A stretch of 64,000 bases of DNA from Pantoea trifolii (GTDB lineage Bacteria > Pseudomonadota > Gammaproteobacteria > Enterobacterales > Enterobacteriaceae): positions 372,001 through 436,000 of the forward strand of contig NZ_JANIET010000002.1 in assembly GCF_024506435.1 (NCBI RefSeq), given 5' to 3'. Position numbers and translations under genes: made by a program. Position 1 is the first letter of the stretch. Every line of letters starts with the position of its first letter. This document shows positions 26,611-33,859 of this stretch, piece after piece. The notes under the pieces are model-generated. The model was given only the letters and a program-made list of their open reading frames with translations, did not search any database and had not been told where the DNA came from.

Positions 26611-27759
26611 TTACTCAACAATAGTGACCCAATTAGCGCCCTTGCCGGTGGGGACGCGCTCAATTAATGTCAGTTTGCCAGTGGTTTGATCTATGGAATA
26701 GAGCGAAATTTGTGTCGACTTCTGACCCGATTCAATTAAATAGCGCCCGGAATTATCAATAGCAAATCCACGCGGCTGAGCTTCTGTTGGCATGCTATTA
26801 ATCAACGTCAATCGACCATCGCTCGGTGAAACATGAAATGCAGTAATATGACTGCTGGTGCGTTCGGTAGAATAAAGGAAACGTCCATTTGGCGTGATGT
26901 GAATATCGGCTTGCCATAAACGCGGTTTGGCGGATTTTGGCAAATCATCATCGCCGGTCAGTGGTCGCGCTTCACCACGCTGCATGTTGGCGGCAATGGC
27001 CGGATCGAGTGATGGTGTCGCTTCATGTTCCGTCAGGGTGCCATCTTTGTTCAACGTCAGGCGGGAAATGTTGCCGGCCATTTCGGTCAGCACATAGAGA
27101 TTCTGCTCACCCTTCTCATCCCGCTGCGGTGCAAAGGTGAAATGACGCGGTCCGGTTGCCGCCTCACGTTGAATATTCATAAACGCTGGCGTGTTCGCCG
27201 TGACGGTTCCGCTGTGGCTATCAAAACGGTACTGCAGCAGTTGATCGGCACCCAGCAGCGGTACATAGAGAAACTGGTTGCTGGGATCGGTCTGAATCGA
27301 ATGTGCACGCTTTCCGGTATGCACCACCTGCACCGGCGCACTCTCAACTTTGCCATCCGCGGCAATGCGATTGATGCTAAACAGATCGCCGCCGTAAGAA
27401 GATGAAAGCAGGAATTTCCCGCTCTTATCCAGCGCGACATACGCCATCGCCTCTGGCAGCGGCGTATCCGCAAAATGCTGCAGCGAGCCGTCAGGTTGAA
27501 TATGCCAGGCCGAAACATGGTAAGGCTTACTGCGAACGGAGACGTAAAGTGTCTTGTTATCCTGCGATACCACCATCGGCATACTTTTCAGGCCGCTGGG
27601 GTATTCGCCAATCGGTTTCAGCTGGCGCTGCGCCTTTTGCAGCTCGTAGGCCGTCACCGTTCCGCTGTCGCCGTTGGATACGTAGACAAAAGATTTTTCC
27701 TGCGCCAATACCGTTGATGCAAAAAGCATCATGCCTGCGGCTATTACCGTCTTTTTCAT
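26611..27759 (-). CDS. Periplasmic lactonase, seven-bladed propeller (6-phosphogluconolactonase/YbhE type)
   Basis: 382 aa. Signal peptide MKKTVIAAGMMLFASTVLA, cleaved before QEKSFVYVSN. The lactonase beta-propeller repeats are visible, such as KSMPMVVSQDNKTLYVSVR, AYVALDKSGKFLLSSSYGG, AHSIQTDPSNQFLYVP, RLWQADIHITPNGRFLYSTE and PRGFAIDNSGRYLIESGQ. Being exported and next to a periplasmic sugar dehydrogenase, it most likely hydrolyses the aldonolactone made there. The ATG at 27759 starts the signal. It lies 35 bp after otnC. Confidence 0.85.
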   Translation of the reverse strand: MKKTVIAAGMMLFASTVLAQEKSFVYVSNGDSGTVTAYELQKAQRQLKPIGEYPSGLKSMPMVVSQDNKTLYVSVRSKPYHVSAWHIQPDGSLQHFADTPLPEAMAYVALDKSGKFLLSSSYGGDLFSINRIAADGKVESAPVQVVHTGKRAHSIQTDPSNQFLYVPLLGADQLLQYRFDSHSGTVTANTPAFMNIQREAATGPRHFTFAPQRDEKGEQNLYVLTEMAGNISRLTLNKDGTLTEHEATPSLDPAIAANMQRGEARPLTGDDDLPKSAKPRLWQADIHITPNGRFLYSTERTSSHITAFHVSPSDGRLTLINSMPTEAQPRGFAIDNSGRYLIESGQKSTQISLYSIDQTTGKLTLIERVPTGKGANWVTIVE

Positions 27760-27794
27760 CTTGGATCTCGTTTTTGTAGGGAACAATGCGGGTA

Positions 27795-28433
27795 TTACCA
27801 GCGCGTATTAAAGTGTTCGCACAGCTCCAATACGGCTTGTTCTGGCAGCGCGGCGGGCTTATCCACGCAGTTCAGCCAAAGGCGCGCGGTTTCTTCCAGC
27901 TCTTCAAGGGCAAAGCTTACCGCTGAAACGGATTTTCCCCACATTACCGGGCCAAGTCTCTCCAGCATCACGCCACGCACGTCATTGGCCAGCTCAGCCA
28001 CCTGCGCAGCCACATCGGCATGGCCTGGGCGGCGATAGTCGATTAACGGAATCCGCCCGACTTTCATCACCTGATACGGCGTCAGCGGCGGTAAAATGCT
28101 GTCGCGCTGCCACACACCCGCTAACGTCAGTTGCACCAGATGCGTGGAATGGGTGTGCACCACACCGTGCGCCTCCGGGTTGCGATCATAAATCTGGCGA
28201 TGTAACAGTAATGTCTTCGATGGCTTGTCGCCCGAAACCCATTCATCGGCGCGATTAACCTTGGCAATCCGGCCGGGCTCCAGATGTCCGAGACAAGCAT
28301 CAGTTGGCGTAATCAGCCAGCCATCTTCCAGGCGAGCGCTAATGTTTCCCGCGGTACCGGTGGTATAGCCGCGGTTAAACAGATCGGCTCCCACCTGACA
28401 AATCTCTTCTCGTAAGGACTGTTCGTTTTGCAT
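27795..28433 (-). CDS. otnC: OtnC-type 3-oxo-tetronate 4-phosphate decarboxylase (class II aldolase family)
   Basis: 212 aa, aldolase class II/adducin fold. GNISARLEDGWLITPTDA is near 30-50, the acid residue is in the region KPSKTLLLHRQIYDRNPEAH near 75-95, and the zinc ligands are in GVVHTHSTHLVQL near 96 and the later His of RRPGHADVA. It closely resembles E. coli YgbL (OtnC), which decarboxylates 3-oxo-tetronate 4-phosphate to dihydroxyacetone phosphate. The ATG at 28433 has AGGAG upstream. An OtnK kinase gene is in the same locus, which strengthens the call over generic aldolase. Confidence 0.85.
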   Translation of the reverse strand: MQNEQSLREEICQVGADLFNRGYTTGTAGNISARLEDGWLITPTDACLGHLEPGRIAKVNRADEWVSGDKPSKTLLLHRQIYDRNPEAHGVVHTHSTHLVQLTLAGVWQRDSILPPLTPYQVMKVGRIPLIDYRRPGHADVAAQVAELANDVRGVMLERLGPVMWGKSVSAVSFALEELEETARLWLNCVDKPAALPEQAVLELCEHFNTRW

Positions 28434-28446
28434 GCTGTTTCTCCTC

Positions 28447-29754
28447 TTATTGATTGGCGGTAGCAATGACGTTGGCATCCGGTTTAGAGCTGATCGGTAA
28501 TGGTTCCAGTTTGCCGAGCACAAACATAAAGGTCAGCGCACCCAGCACACAGATTCCGCCCGCCACCAACAATGGCACCACAAATGAACCGTGACTGAGG
28601 CTCAGCATCAGGCCAGTGAAGGAGGCCGTAACTATCCCTGCCAGGTTACCCGCAAAATTCTGGATGCCGCCTAGCGTGGCTACGTAATTACTGGCAGGCG
28701 CAACGTCGGCTGGCAGCGTCCAGATGTTGGCGGCGGTGAAGGCTAAACCGGCGTAAGTGATGGAGAATAAGGTGAGGATCACCGTAATGCTGTCGGTGAA
28801 TGCGGCGAAAGCAATCACGCTGGAGAGCAACATCCCGCTGATAAGACAGGTTTTACGCGCAGCGGTCAGGCTAAATCCTTTGCGGTAAAGGGTATCTGAC
28901 ACAATCCCGCCGAGCAGACTTCCCGGAATCCCCATCAGTGCAGGGATCGCGCCGAGCGTCCCCAGCTCTTTCAATGAAAAACCATGCGCCACCGTCAGAT
29001 AAGTTGGGAACCAGGTCACAAAGAAATAGGTGGCGAAGTTCATGCAGAAGAAGCCAATCATCATTCCCCACACGTTGCGATGACGGAAGAGTGACCACAA
29101 TTCAACTTTTGCGTCGGCCTGCGTAGTGGGCAGAGCACGATCTTCCAGCAGATTTTTACGCTCAGTTTCATCGAGACCTTTCATCTCTTCAGGCTCACGA
29201 TAGAAGACTAACCAGATCACCACCCAAATCAGTCCTAACGCGCCAGTCACGATGAAGGATGTTTCCCAATCCCATACGCTGATTAACCATGCAACCAGCG
29301 GCAGCGCCAGCGCGCTGCCGGCACGTGGACCGGCATCAAAGATCCCGCTTGCCGTTGCACGCTGTTTTTTCGGGAACCAGCTGTAAACCACTTTTACACA
29401 GCCCGGATTTCCCCCCGCCTCACCCAACCCTAATGCTAAGCGTGCCGCAAAAAGAGAAGTGAATCCTTTACCAAACGAAGTAAACACCGTAAACAACGAC
29501 CACCAGCCAACGGCGATGGCCAGCCCGGCACGTGCACCGAGACGATCGAGTAAGCGTCCAGCCGGAATTTGCATCAGCGCATACGTCCAGAAGAAGGCGC
29601 CCAGAATCAGCCCCATGCTGGTGTCATCAAGGCCTAAATCTGCTTTGATGTGCGGTGCGGCGATTGCGAGGTTGATACGATCGATGTAATTGATTGCGAT
29701 GGCGAAAAAGCAGAACACGATCATCAGCCAGCGAATTCGTGGATATCTGCGCAT
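28447..29754 (-). CDS. MFS sugar-acid transporter (anion:cation symporter family)
   Basis: 435 aa, 12 transmembrane segments. The start RIRWLMIVFCFFAIAINYID, then RINLAIAAPHIKADLGL, and LLDRLGARAGLAIAVGWWSL near 67-86 are typical of the ACS/phthalate family, which imports hexuronates, glucarate, galactonate and similar acids. It is the first gene of the operon, reading into otnC and the lactonase, and is preceded by two LacI-type operators. I infer uptake of a C4 sugar acid. RBS AGGA lies before the ATG. Confidence 0.87.
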   Translation of the reverse strand: MRRYPRIRWLMIVFCFFAIAINYIDRINLAIAAPHIKADLGLDDTSMGLILGAFFWTYALMQIPAGRLLDRLGARAGLAIAVGWWSLFTVFTSFGKGFTSLFAARLALGLGEAGGNPGCVKVVYSWFPKKQRATASGIFDAGPRAGSALALPLVAWLISVWDWETSFIVTGALGLIWVVIWLVFYREPEEMKGLDETERKNLLEDRALPTTQADAKVELWSLFRHRNVWGMMIGFFCMNFATYFFVTWFPTYLTVAHGFSLKELGTLGAIPALMGIPGSLLGGIVSDTLYRKGFSLTAARKTCLISGMLLSSVIAFAAFTDSITVILTLFSITYAGLAFTAANIWTLPADVAPASNYVATLGGIQNFAGNLAGIVTASFTGLMLSLSHGSFVVPLLVAGGICVLGALTFMFVLGKLEPLPISSKPDANVIATANQ

Positions 29755-29904
29755 GGTGAATTCCTTTATGATTTATATAGGGTTAACACAGGTTCTGCGG
29801 CCTTAGGGCGGCTGCAGTCAGCGTTGTGGTTAAATTTGGGGGTGACAGTTCATGATCGTGTTAAAAAACGTGAGCAGGCACACCCAACCTGATAACATGA
29901 TGTC

Positions 29905-29924
29905 AAAAGTAAGCGATTACAAAA
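29905..29924. promoter_or_regulatory. LacI-type operator A (MFS / lacI gap)
   Basis: AAAAGTAAGCGATTACAAAA, an imperfect palindrome around GCGAT, lies 150 bp from the MFS start. Its centre is 32 bp from site B, three helical turns. Confidence 0.7.
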
Positions 29925-29936
29925 TTCAGTCAAGCC

Positions 29937-29956
29937 AAAAGTAAGCGCTTTCAAAA
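29937..29956. promoter_or_regulatory. LacI-type operator B (MFS / lacI gap)
   Basis: AAAAGTAAGCGCTTTCAAAA shares the AAAGTAAGCG half-site with sites A and C and lies 61 bp before the lacI-type gene start. Confidence 0.7.
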
Positions 29957-30017
29957 TTACCTGTGAGGTGTCTGCAATTTTTGTGGACAAGCTCACTCTT
30001 TCTGCAGGAGTGACTTG

Positions 30018-31052
30018 ATGAGTGATAAGCAAAATGGATCTGGCCGCGTATCACTGGATGATGTTGCGCGTCTCTCTGGCGTTTCAACGGCGACGGTTTC
30101 ACGCGTATTAAACGGCAGCACCACGGTCAAAGCGTCACGCCGTGAAGCGGTGGAAAAGGCCTGTGAGGAATTGGGATATGTGATTAACCGCGCCGCGCGC
30201 ACCCTCGCCTCACGCCGCAGCATGACGATTGGCGCGGTAGTACCCACGCTGGCGACGGAAACCTTTTCGCGCCCGCTGGCGGCTTTTCAGCAACTGATTC
30301 ATGAAGCCGGCTATACGCTGCTATTGGCTAACTCCAACTTCGATCCGGAAACCGAGCTGAAAGAAGTTAATAAGCTGATTGAGTACGGTATCGATGGTTT
30401 GATGCTGGTGGGCAATACCCATCATCCAAAGCTGTGGGAGCGCATTATTCAGCAGAATATCGCCTGCGTGCAGACCTTTTCGCAAGACAGCGAAAGACCC
30501 TGTGTCGGTTATGACAGCGAGGGTGCGGCTGAAACCCTGGCGCAGCATTTGCTGGGATTAGGGCATCAGCGCTTTGCGGTGATTGTTGGCACGCCACCTT
30601 CCAACGATCGTATTTCAGAACGCCTGAACGGTACGCGCCGCGCCCTGCAGCAGTATGGATTGACGCTGCCGGATACGCATTTAATTGATAACGCCTTCAC
30701 CATGAATGATGCGCGCAGAGCGGTGTTTCGTCTACTCGATGCGCCGCAGCCGCCCACCGCCATCATCTGCGGTAACGATCTGCTGGCGTTTGGTGCTATG
30801 CGCGCGGCGAGCGAGCGTTATCTGCGCATTCCAAATGATATCTCCATCGTTGGCTTCAACGACTATGAATACGCCGAGCATCTTGAGCATCCGCTGACCA
30901 CCATGCGCGTGGATTTAGCGTCGATTGGTGAACACGCCGCGCACTATTTGTTGAACTCGCTGAATAACTTACCCGCACCAATGCAGACGCAGATAAGTAC
31001 CGAGTTGATTGTCCGGGGCAGCAGCGGCTCGGTGCCCCGTCAGGAACGCTAA
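30018..31052 (+). CDS. LacI-family regulator of the tetronate locus
   Basis: 344 aa. HTH SLDDVARLSGVSTATVSRVLNG near 11-32 and the hinge helix RAARTLASRRSMTIGAVV near 58-75 are followed by the sensor domain with IICGNDLLAFGAMRAA, then SIVGFNDYEYAEHLEHPLTT near 270-295. The ATG at 30018 has AGGAG 7 bases upstream. It is divergent from the MFS/otnC operon, with two operators between. The same operator recurs before the FMN oxidase and the racemase-like/otnK genes. The 3' end overlaps the convergent ModA-like gene by a few bases. Confidence 0.88.
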   Translation: MSDKQNGSGRVSLDDVARLSGVSTATVSRVLNGSTTVKASRREAVEKACEELGYVINRAARTLASRRSMTIGAVVPTLATETFSRPLAAFQQLIHEAGYTLLLANSNFDPETELKEVNKLIEYGIDGLMLVGNTHHPKLWERIIQQNIACVQTFSQDSERPCVGYDSEGAAETLAQHLLGLGHQRFAVIVGTPPSNDRISERLNGTRRALQQYGLTLPDTHLIDNAFTMNDARRAVFRLLDAPQPPTAIICGNDLLAFGAMRAASERYLRIPNDISIVGFNDYEYAEHLEHPLTTMRVDLASIGEHAAHYLLNSLNNLPAPMQTQISTELIVRGSSGSVPRQER

Positions 31053-31738
31053 TCGCGTCTATCCATGCCGAAACGGTTGAACACGTCCGTGACTGACGGC
31101 GTTTTCAGCCAGCTCAGAAATGCTTGCGCCCGTTCAGGTTGTTGGGCGCGGCTTAACACCGCAGCCGAAAGCGAAATCGCCTGCTGCGTACCCGCTGGCA
31201 GCGGTCCAACAACATCAATGCCCTCCACCATCAGCAGTTCGCTGATCTGCTGTACTGCCAGGTCAGCGTTGCCCTGCACCAGTTGCTCGGCGGTAAAACC
31301 AGCAGGAATCACCGTGCCACGCGCGCGCAGTTCCGTATCAATGTTGAGTTGTTTCAACAATTGTGAAAACCAGACACCGCTGGCTCCGGCTTCTGACCAG
31401 GCCACCGAACGCGCAGCTAACAAAGTCTGAATCAACGTTTCGCGATTGCTGATATCGGGCTGTGCAGCGCCCGCCCGCACGGCAATACCGATGGGAGAAT
31501 CAACCAGTTCGATACGCGTGCCCGCATCCGCCAAACCCGATTGTGTCAGGCGGTCCAGCGTCTCAACCGTAGCGATCACCACATCCGCACCGGCGCCAGC
31601 GTTGAGCTCTTTTTCGATGAGGGTGCTGGGATGCCAGCGTATCGCCAGCGGTGCATCAGGATGTTGCGACTGCCATTGGGCAACCAGCGTGTTAAACGGC
31701 GCGCTCAGTGCAAGCGCGCTATAAATCGTTAACGCCAT
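31049..31738 (-). CDS. ModA-like substrate-binding-domain protein without signal peptide
   Basis: 229 aa of the extracellular solute-binding (SBP_bac_11/ModA-like) fold: LTIYSALALSAPFNTLVAQW, GADVVIATVETLDRLTQ, PDISNRETLIQTLLAARSVA, SEAGASGVWFSQLLKQLNID and a C-terminal RAQAFLSWLKTPSVTDVFNRFGM. The N-terminus starts directly at the first strand, with no signal peptide, so it should be cytosolic. It begins 2 bp after the FMN oxidase stop and is probably co-translated. Such cytosolic homologues occur beside dehydrogenase genes, but I know no proven function; a ligand sensor or enzyme accessory is possible. Confidence 0.75.
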   Translation of the reverse strand: MALTIYSALALSAPFNTLVAQWQSQHPDAPLAIRWHPSTLIEKELNAGAGADVVIATVETLDRLTQSGLADAGTRIELVDSPIGIAVRAGAAQPDISNRETLIQTLLAARSVAWSEAGASGVWFSQLLKQLNIDTELRARGTVIPAGFTAEQLVQGNADLAVQQISELLMVEGIDVVGPLPAGTQQAISLSAAVLSRAQQPERAQAFLSWLKTPSVTDVFNRFGMDRRD

Positions 31739-31740
31739 GA

Positions 31741-32988
31741 TTAATCCTCGCGTGCGAAAAAGGGAGCGCGACGCAGCAGCGCAGCATTAAGTTGCTCAGG
31801 CCGCGTCACGCCGATCAGTGCTAAATCGCGATCGATTTCATCCCGCAGGATATGCATGGCATGTTCAACGCCCGCCTGAGCGCCAATCACCGCGCCATAC
31901 AGGAATGGACGACCAAGAAACACGAAGTCCGCGCCCAGCGCCATCGCTTTCATCACATCGGTGCCGCGACGGATGCCGCTATCAATAATTACCTTCATAT
32001 TGCCCTTCGCCGCCGCAATTTCAGCGAGTGTATGCAGCGGCGGCACCGTGTAGTCCAGCTGACGGCCGCCGTGGTTGGAGAGAATCACCGCATCGGCGCC
32101 AAGATCACGCGCGATGAAGGCATCATCCGGCGACATCAGCCCTTTAATCACCAGATTGCCTTTCCATTTTTTACGGATCGCTTCAACGTGCTTCCAGCTC
32201 AGTTTGTCGCGTGCATTGGTGTTACGTACTTTGCTCGACATCATCGGCGGGCCGCGTTCAGCATCGGTATTTTCGAAGTGTGGCGCACCATGACGCAGAA
32301 AGGTTTGCGCCACCGTGCCCAATAGCCAGCGCGGACTCATGGCGCTTTGCCACATCACTTTCGGCGTGATTTTTATCGGCATGCTGAAGCCACTGCGGGT
32401 GTTATGTTCCCGATTACCCAGCATCGGTGTATCACCGGTCACCACCAGCGTTTTATAACCGGCGTGTTCAACGCGGTCGACCAGGCGATCGATACGCGGT
32501 TGGTCGCCCGCCAGATAGGCCTGAAACCAGGCGTCAGGATTAGCGGCGATCACCTCTTCTAACGAAATCAGCGACGAGGCGCTGAGGATCATTGGCACAT
32601 TCATTGCGCGTGCAGCCTTCGCCAGCATTAAGTCAGCCCGGTAACTGACAAACGACGCGCCGCCAAGCGGAGCAACACCGAATGGATGCGCCCAATCATG
32701 GCCCAATAAATTCACACGCTGATCCCGGCCAGAAACATCGCGGAACATACGCGGCACAAAGACATATTGCTGATAAGCCTCATGCGCGGCAGCAAGTCCT
32801 CTGCCGGTTTCCACGCCGCCTTTTACATACTGATAAATCATATTCGGCAATCGCTTACGCGCATGGCGTTCAAAATCATCTAACGCCAGCAAGTCACGAA
32901 AATGGCGTGGCACCGTATTCGCAGGGCGCACCTGCGCTTCGGGTGTCACGTTAACGTTAATAGCGGTGGTTTCTCCACGAATGGTCAT
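31741..32988 (-). CDS. FMN-dependent alpha-hydroxy-acid oxidase/dehydrogenase
   Basis: 415 aa, the lactate/glycolate/mandelate oxidase TIM barrel. It shows PNMIYQYVKGGVETGRGLAA near 48, PFGVAPLGGASFVSYRADLM near 103, the catalytic His with Arg in AVILSNHGGRQLDYT near 300, and FMN phosphate binding in KVIIDSGIRRGTDVMKAMAL, then GRPFLYG. It oxidises 2-hydroxy acids to 2-oxo acids. A LacI-type operator lies 22 bp upstream of its start. In the local pathway it is a candidate for the oxidation of the C2 hydroxyl of a tetronate, a step done by NAD-dependent LtnD/DenD-type enzymes elsewhere. Confidence 0.87.
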   Translation of the reverse strand: MTIRGETTAINVNVTPEAQVRPANTVPRHFRDLLALDDFERHARKRLPNMIYQYVKGGVETGRGLAAAHEAYQQYVFVPRMFRDVSGRDQRVNLLGHDWAHPFGVAPLGGASFVSYRADLMLAKAARAMNVPMILSASSLISLEEVIAANPDAWFQAYLAGDQPRIDRLVDRVEHAGYKTLVVTGDTPMLGNREHNTRSGFSMPIKITPKVMWQSAMSPRWLLGTVAQTFLRHGAPHFENTDAERGPPMMSSKVRNTNARDKLSWKHVEAIRKKWKGNLVIKGLMSPDDAFIARDLGADAVILSNHGGRQLDYTVPPLHTLAEIAAAKGNMKVIIDSGIRRGTDVMKAMALGADFVFLGRPFLYGAVIGAQAGVEHAMHILRDEIDRDLALIGVTRPEQLNAALLRRAPFFARED

Positions 32989-33009
32989 AGTGCGTTCTCA
33001 GAGTTAGCT

Positions 33010-33029
33010 AAAAGTAAGCGATTTCAAAT
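33010..33029. promoter_or_regulatory. LacI-type operator C (FMN oxidase promoter)
   Basis: AAAAGTAAGCGATTTCAAAT has the same half-site as operators A and B, 22 bp upstream of the FMN oxidase start. Confidence 0.7.
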
Positions 33030-33084
33030 TAGGCATTCAGACGAATGCATTCACTTACATCCTGACAGATGCGCAGTTTTTTTA

Positions 33085-33100
33085 TGTGACGGGCATCACC
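33085..33100. promoter_or_regulatory. Candidate CRP site
   Basis: TGTGACGGGCATCACC fits TGTGA-N6-TCACA in 9 of 10 key positions. It lies between operators C and D in the 205-bp gap between the divergent FMN oxidase and racemase-like genes and suggests carbon catabolite control. Confidence 0.55.
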
Positions 33101-33110
33101 ATATGAAGAC

Positions 33111-33130
33111 AAATGTAAGCCCTTACATTT
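33111..33130. promoter_or_regulatory. LacI-type operator D (racemase-like / otnK promoter)
   Basis: AAATGTAAGCCCTTACATTT, with perfectly symmetric 9-base arms, is the most palindromic of the four sites and lies 63 bp before the start at 33194. Confidence 0.7.
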
Positions 33131-33193
33131 TCATTCTAACTCAGATATGGTGTGCTGTAATTCACTTGTGTATCGCTGGTGTCGGAGAAAATG

Positions 33194-33859
33194 ATGAGCC
33201 AACGCATAGTTTTACTGCATGCCACGCCGGTGGCGATGTCTCCTATTCAGGACGCTTTTAACGATCTTTGGCCAGAGGCTGAAGTGGTGAATTTGCTGGA
33301 TGATGGTTTGACTGTGGATCGCGCAAAAGAAGAACAGCTTTCCCGGCAGTTGATTGATCGCTTCGTTGCTTTTGGCCGCTACGGTTACGCGATGAATGCG
33401 CAAGGTATTCTGGTGACCTGCTCAGCCTTTGGCCCAGCGATTGATGAACTCTCTGCGGCTTTGCCGGTGCCGGTGCTTAAACCGAATGAAGCGATGTTCG
33501 AGGCTGCACTGCAGCAAGGCGAACGCATCGGCATGCTGGCGACCTTTGGTCCGTCATTAGTGACGATGTGCGATGAGTTTTATCACTATGCCGAACAAAT
33601 TGGTTCATCCGCGACGCTGGAAACCGTGCTGGTTCCGGATGCCATCGACCTGCTGCGTAAAGGTGATGTCGCCAGCCACAATCGTCTGGTCGCAGAGTGC
33701 GCACCGCAGTTAAGTCACTGCGATGTGATTATGCTGGCGCACTTCTCTACCTCGCGCGCCGCCGATGCCGTGCGTGAGAAAGTCTCGATTCCGGTTTTAA
33801 CGGCACCGCATGCAGCGGTGAAAAAAATGCAGTCCGCGATTGGAGGATCATCATGCTGA
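33194..33859 (+). CDS. Asp/Glu racemase-superfamily protein, one catalytic Cys missing
   Basis: 221 aa. The fold is shown by RIVLLHATPVAMSPIQDAF, GILVTCSAFGPAIDEL with Cys76, and PVPVLKPNEAMFEAALQQGE with RIGMLATF. The second cysteine of true racemases, usually in a GCT/GCA-H motif, is replaced in VIMLAHFSTSRAAD (about 178-191). Proteins of this superfamily with one Cys include isomerases and decarboxylases. It overlaps otnK by 7 bp, so I infer an isomerase-type role on an oxo-tetronate. The start at 33194 gives better GGAG spacing than 33191. Confidence 0.75.
   Translation: MSQRIVLLHATPVAMSPIQDAFNDLWPEAEVVNLLDDGLTVDRAKEEQLSRQLIDRFVAFGRYGYAMNAQGILVTCSAFGPAIDELSAALPVPVLKPNEAMFEAALQQGERIGMLATFGPSLVTMCDEFYHYAEQIGSSATLETVLVPDAIDLLRKGDVASHNRLVAECAPQLSHCDVIMLAHFSTSRAADAVREKVSIPVLTAPHAAVKKMQSAIGGSSC

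Noticed and set aside
26937..27405. Plus-strand frames within the lactonase gene
   Set aside because: The minus-strand lactonase has a signal peptide and propeller repeats throughout; these are shadows.
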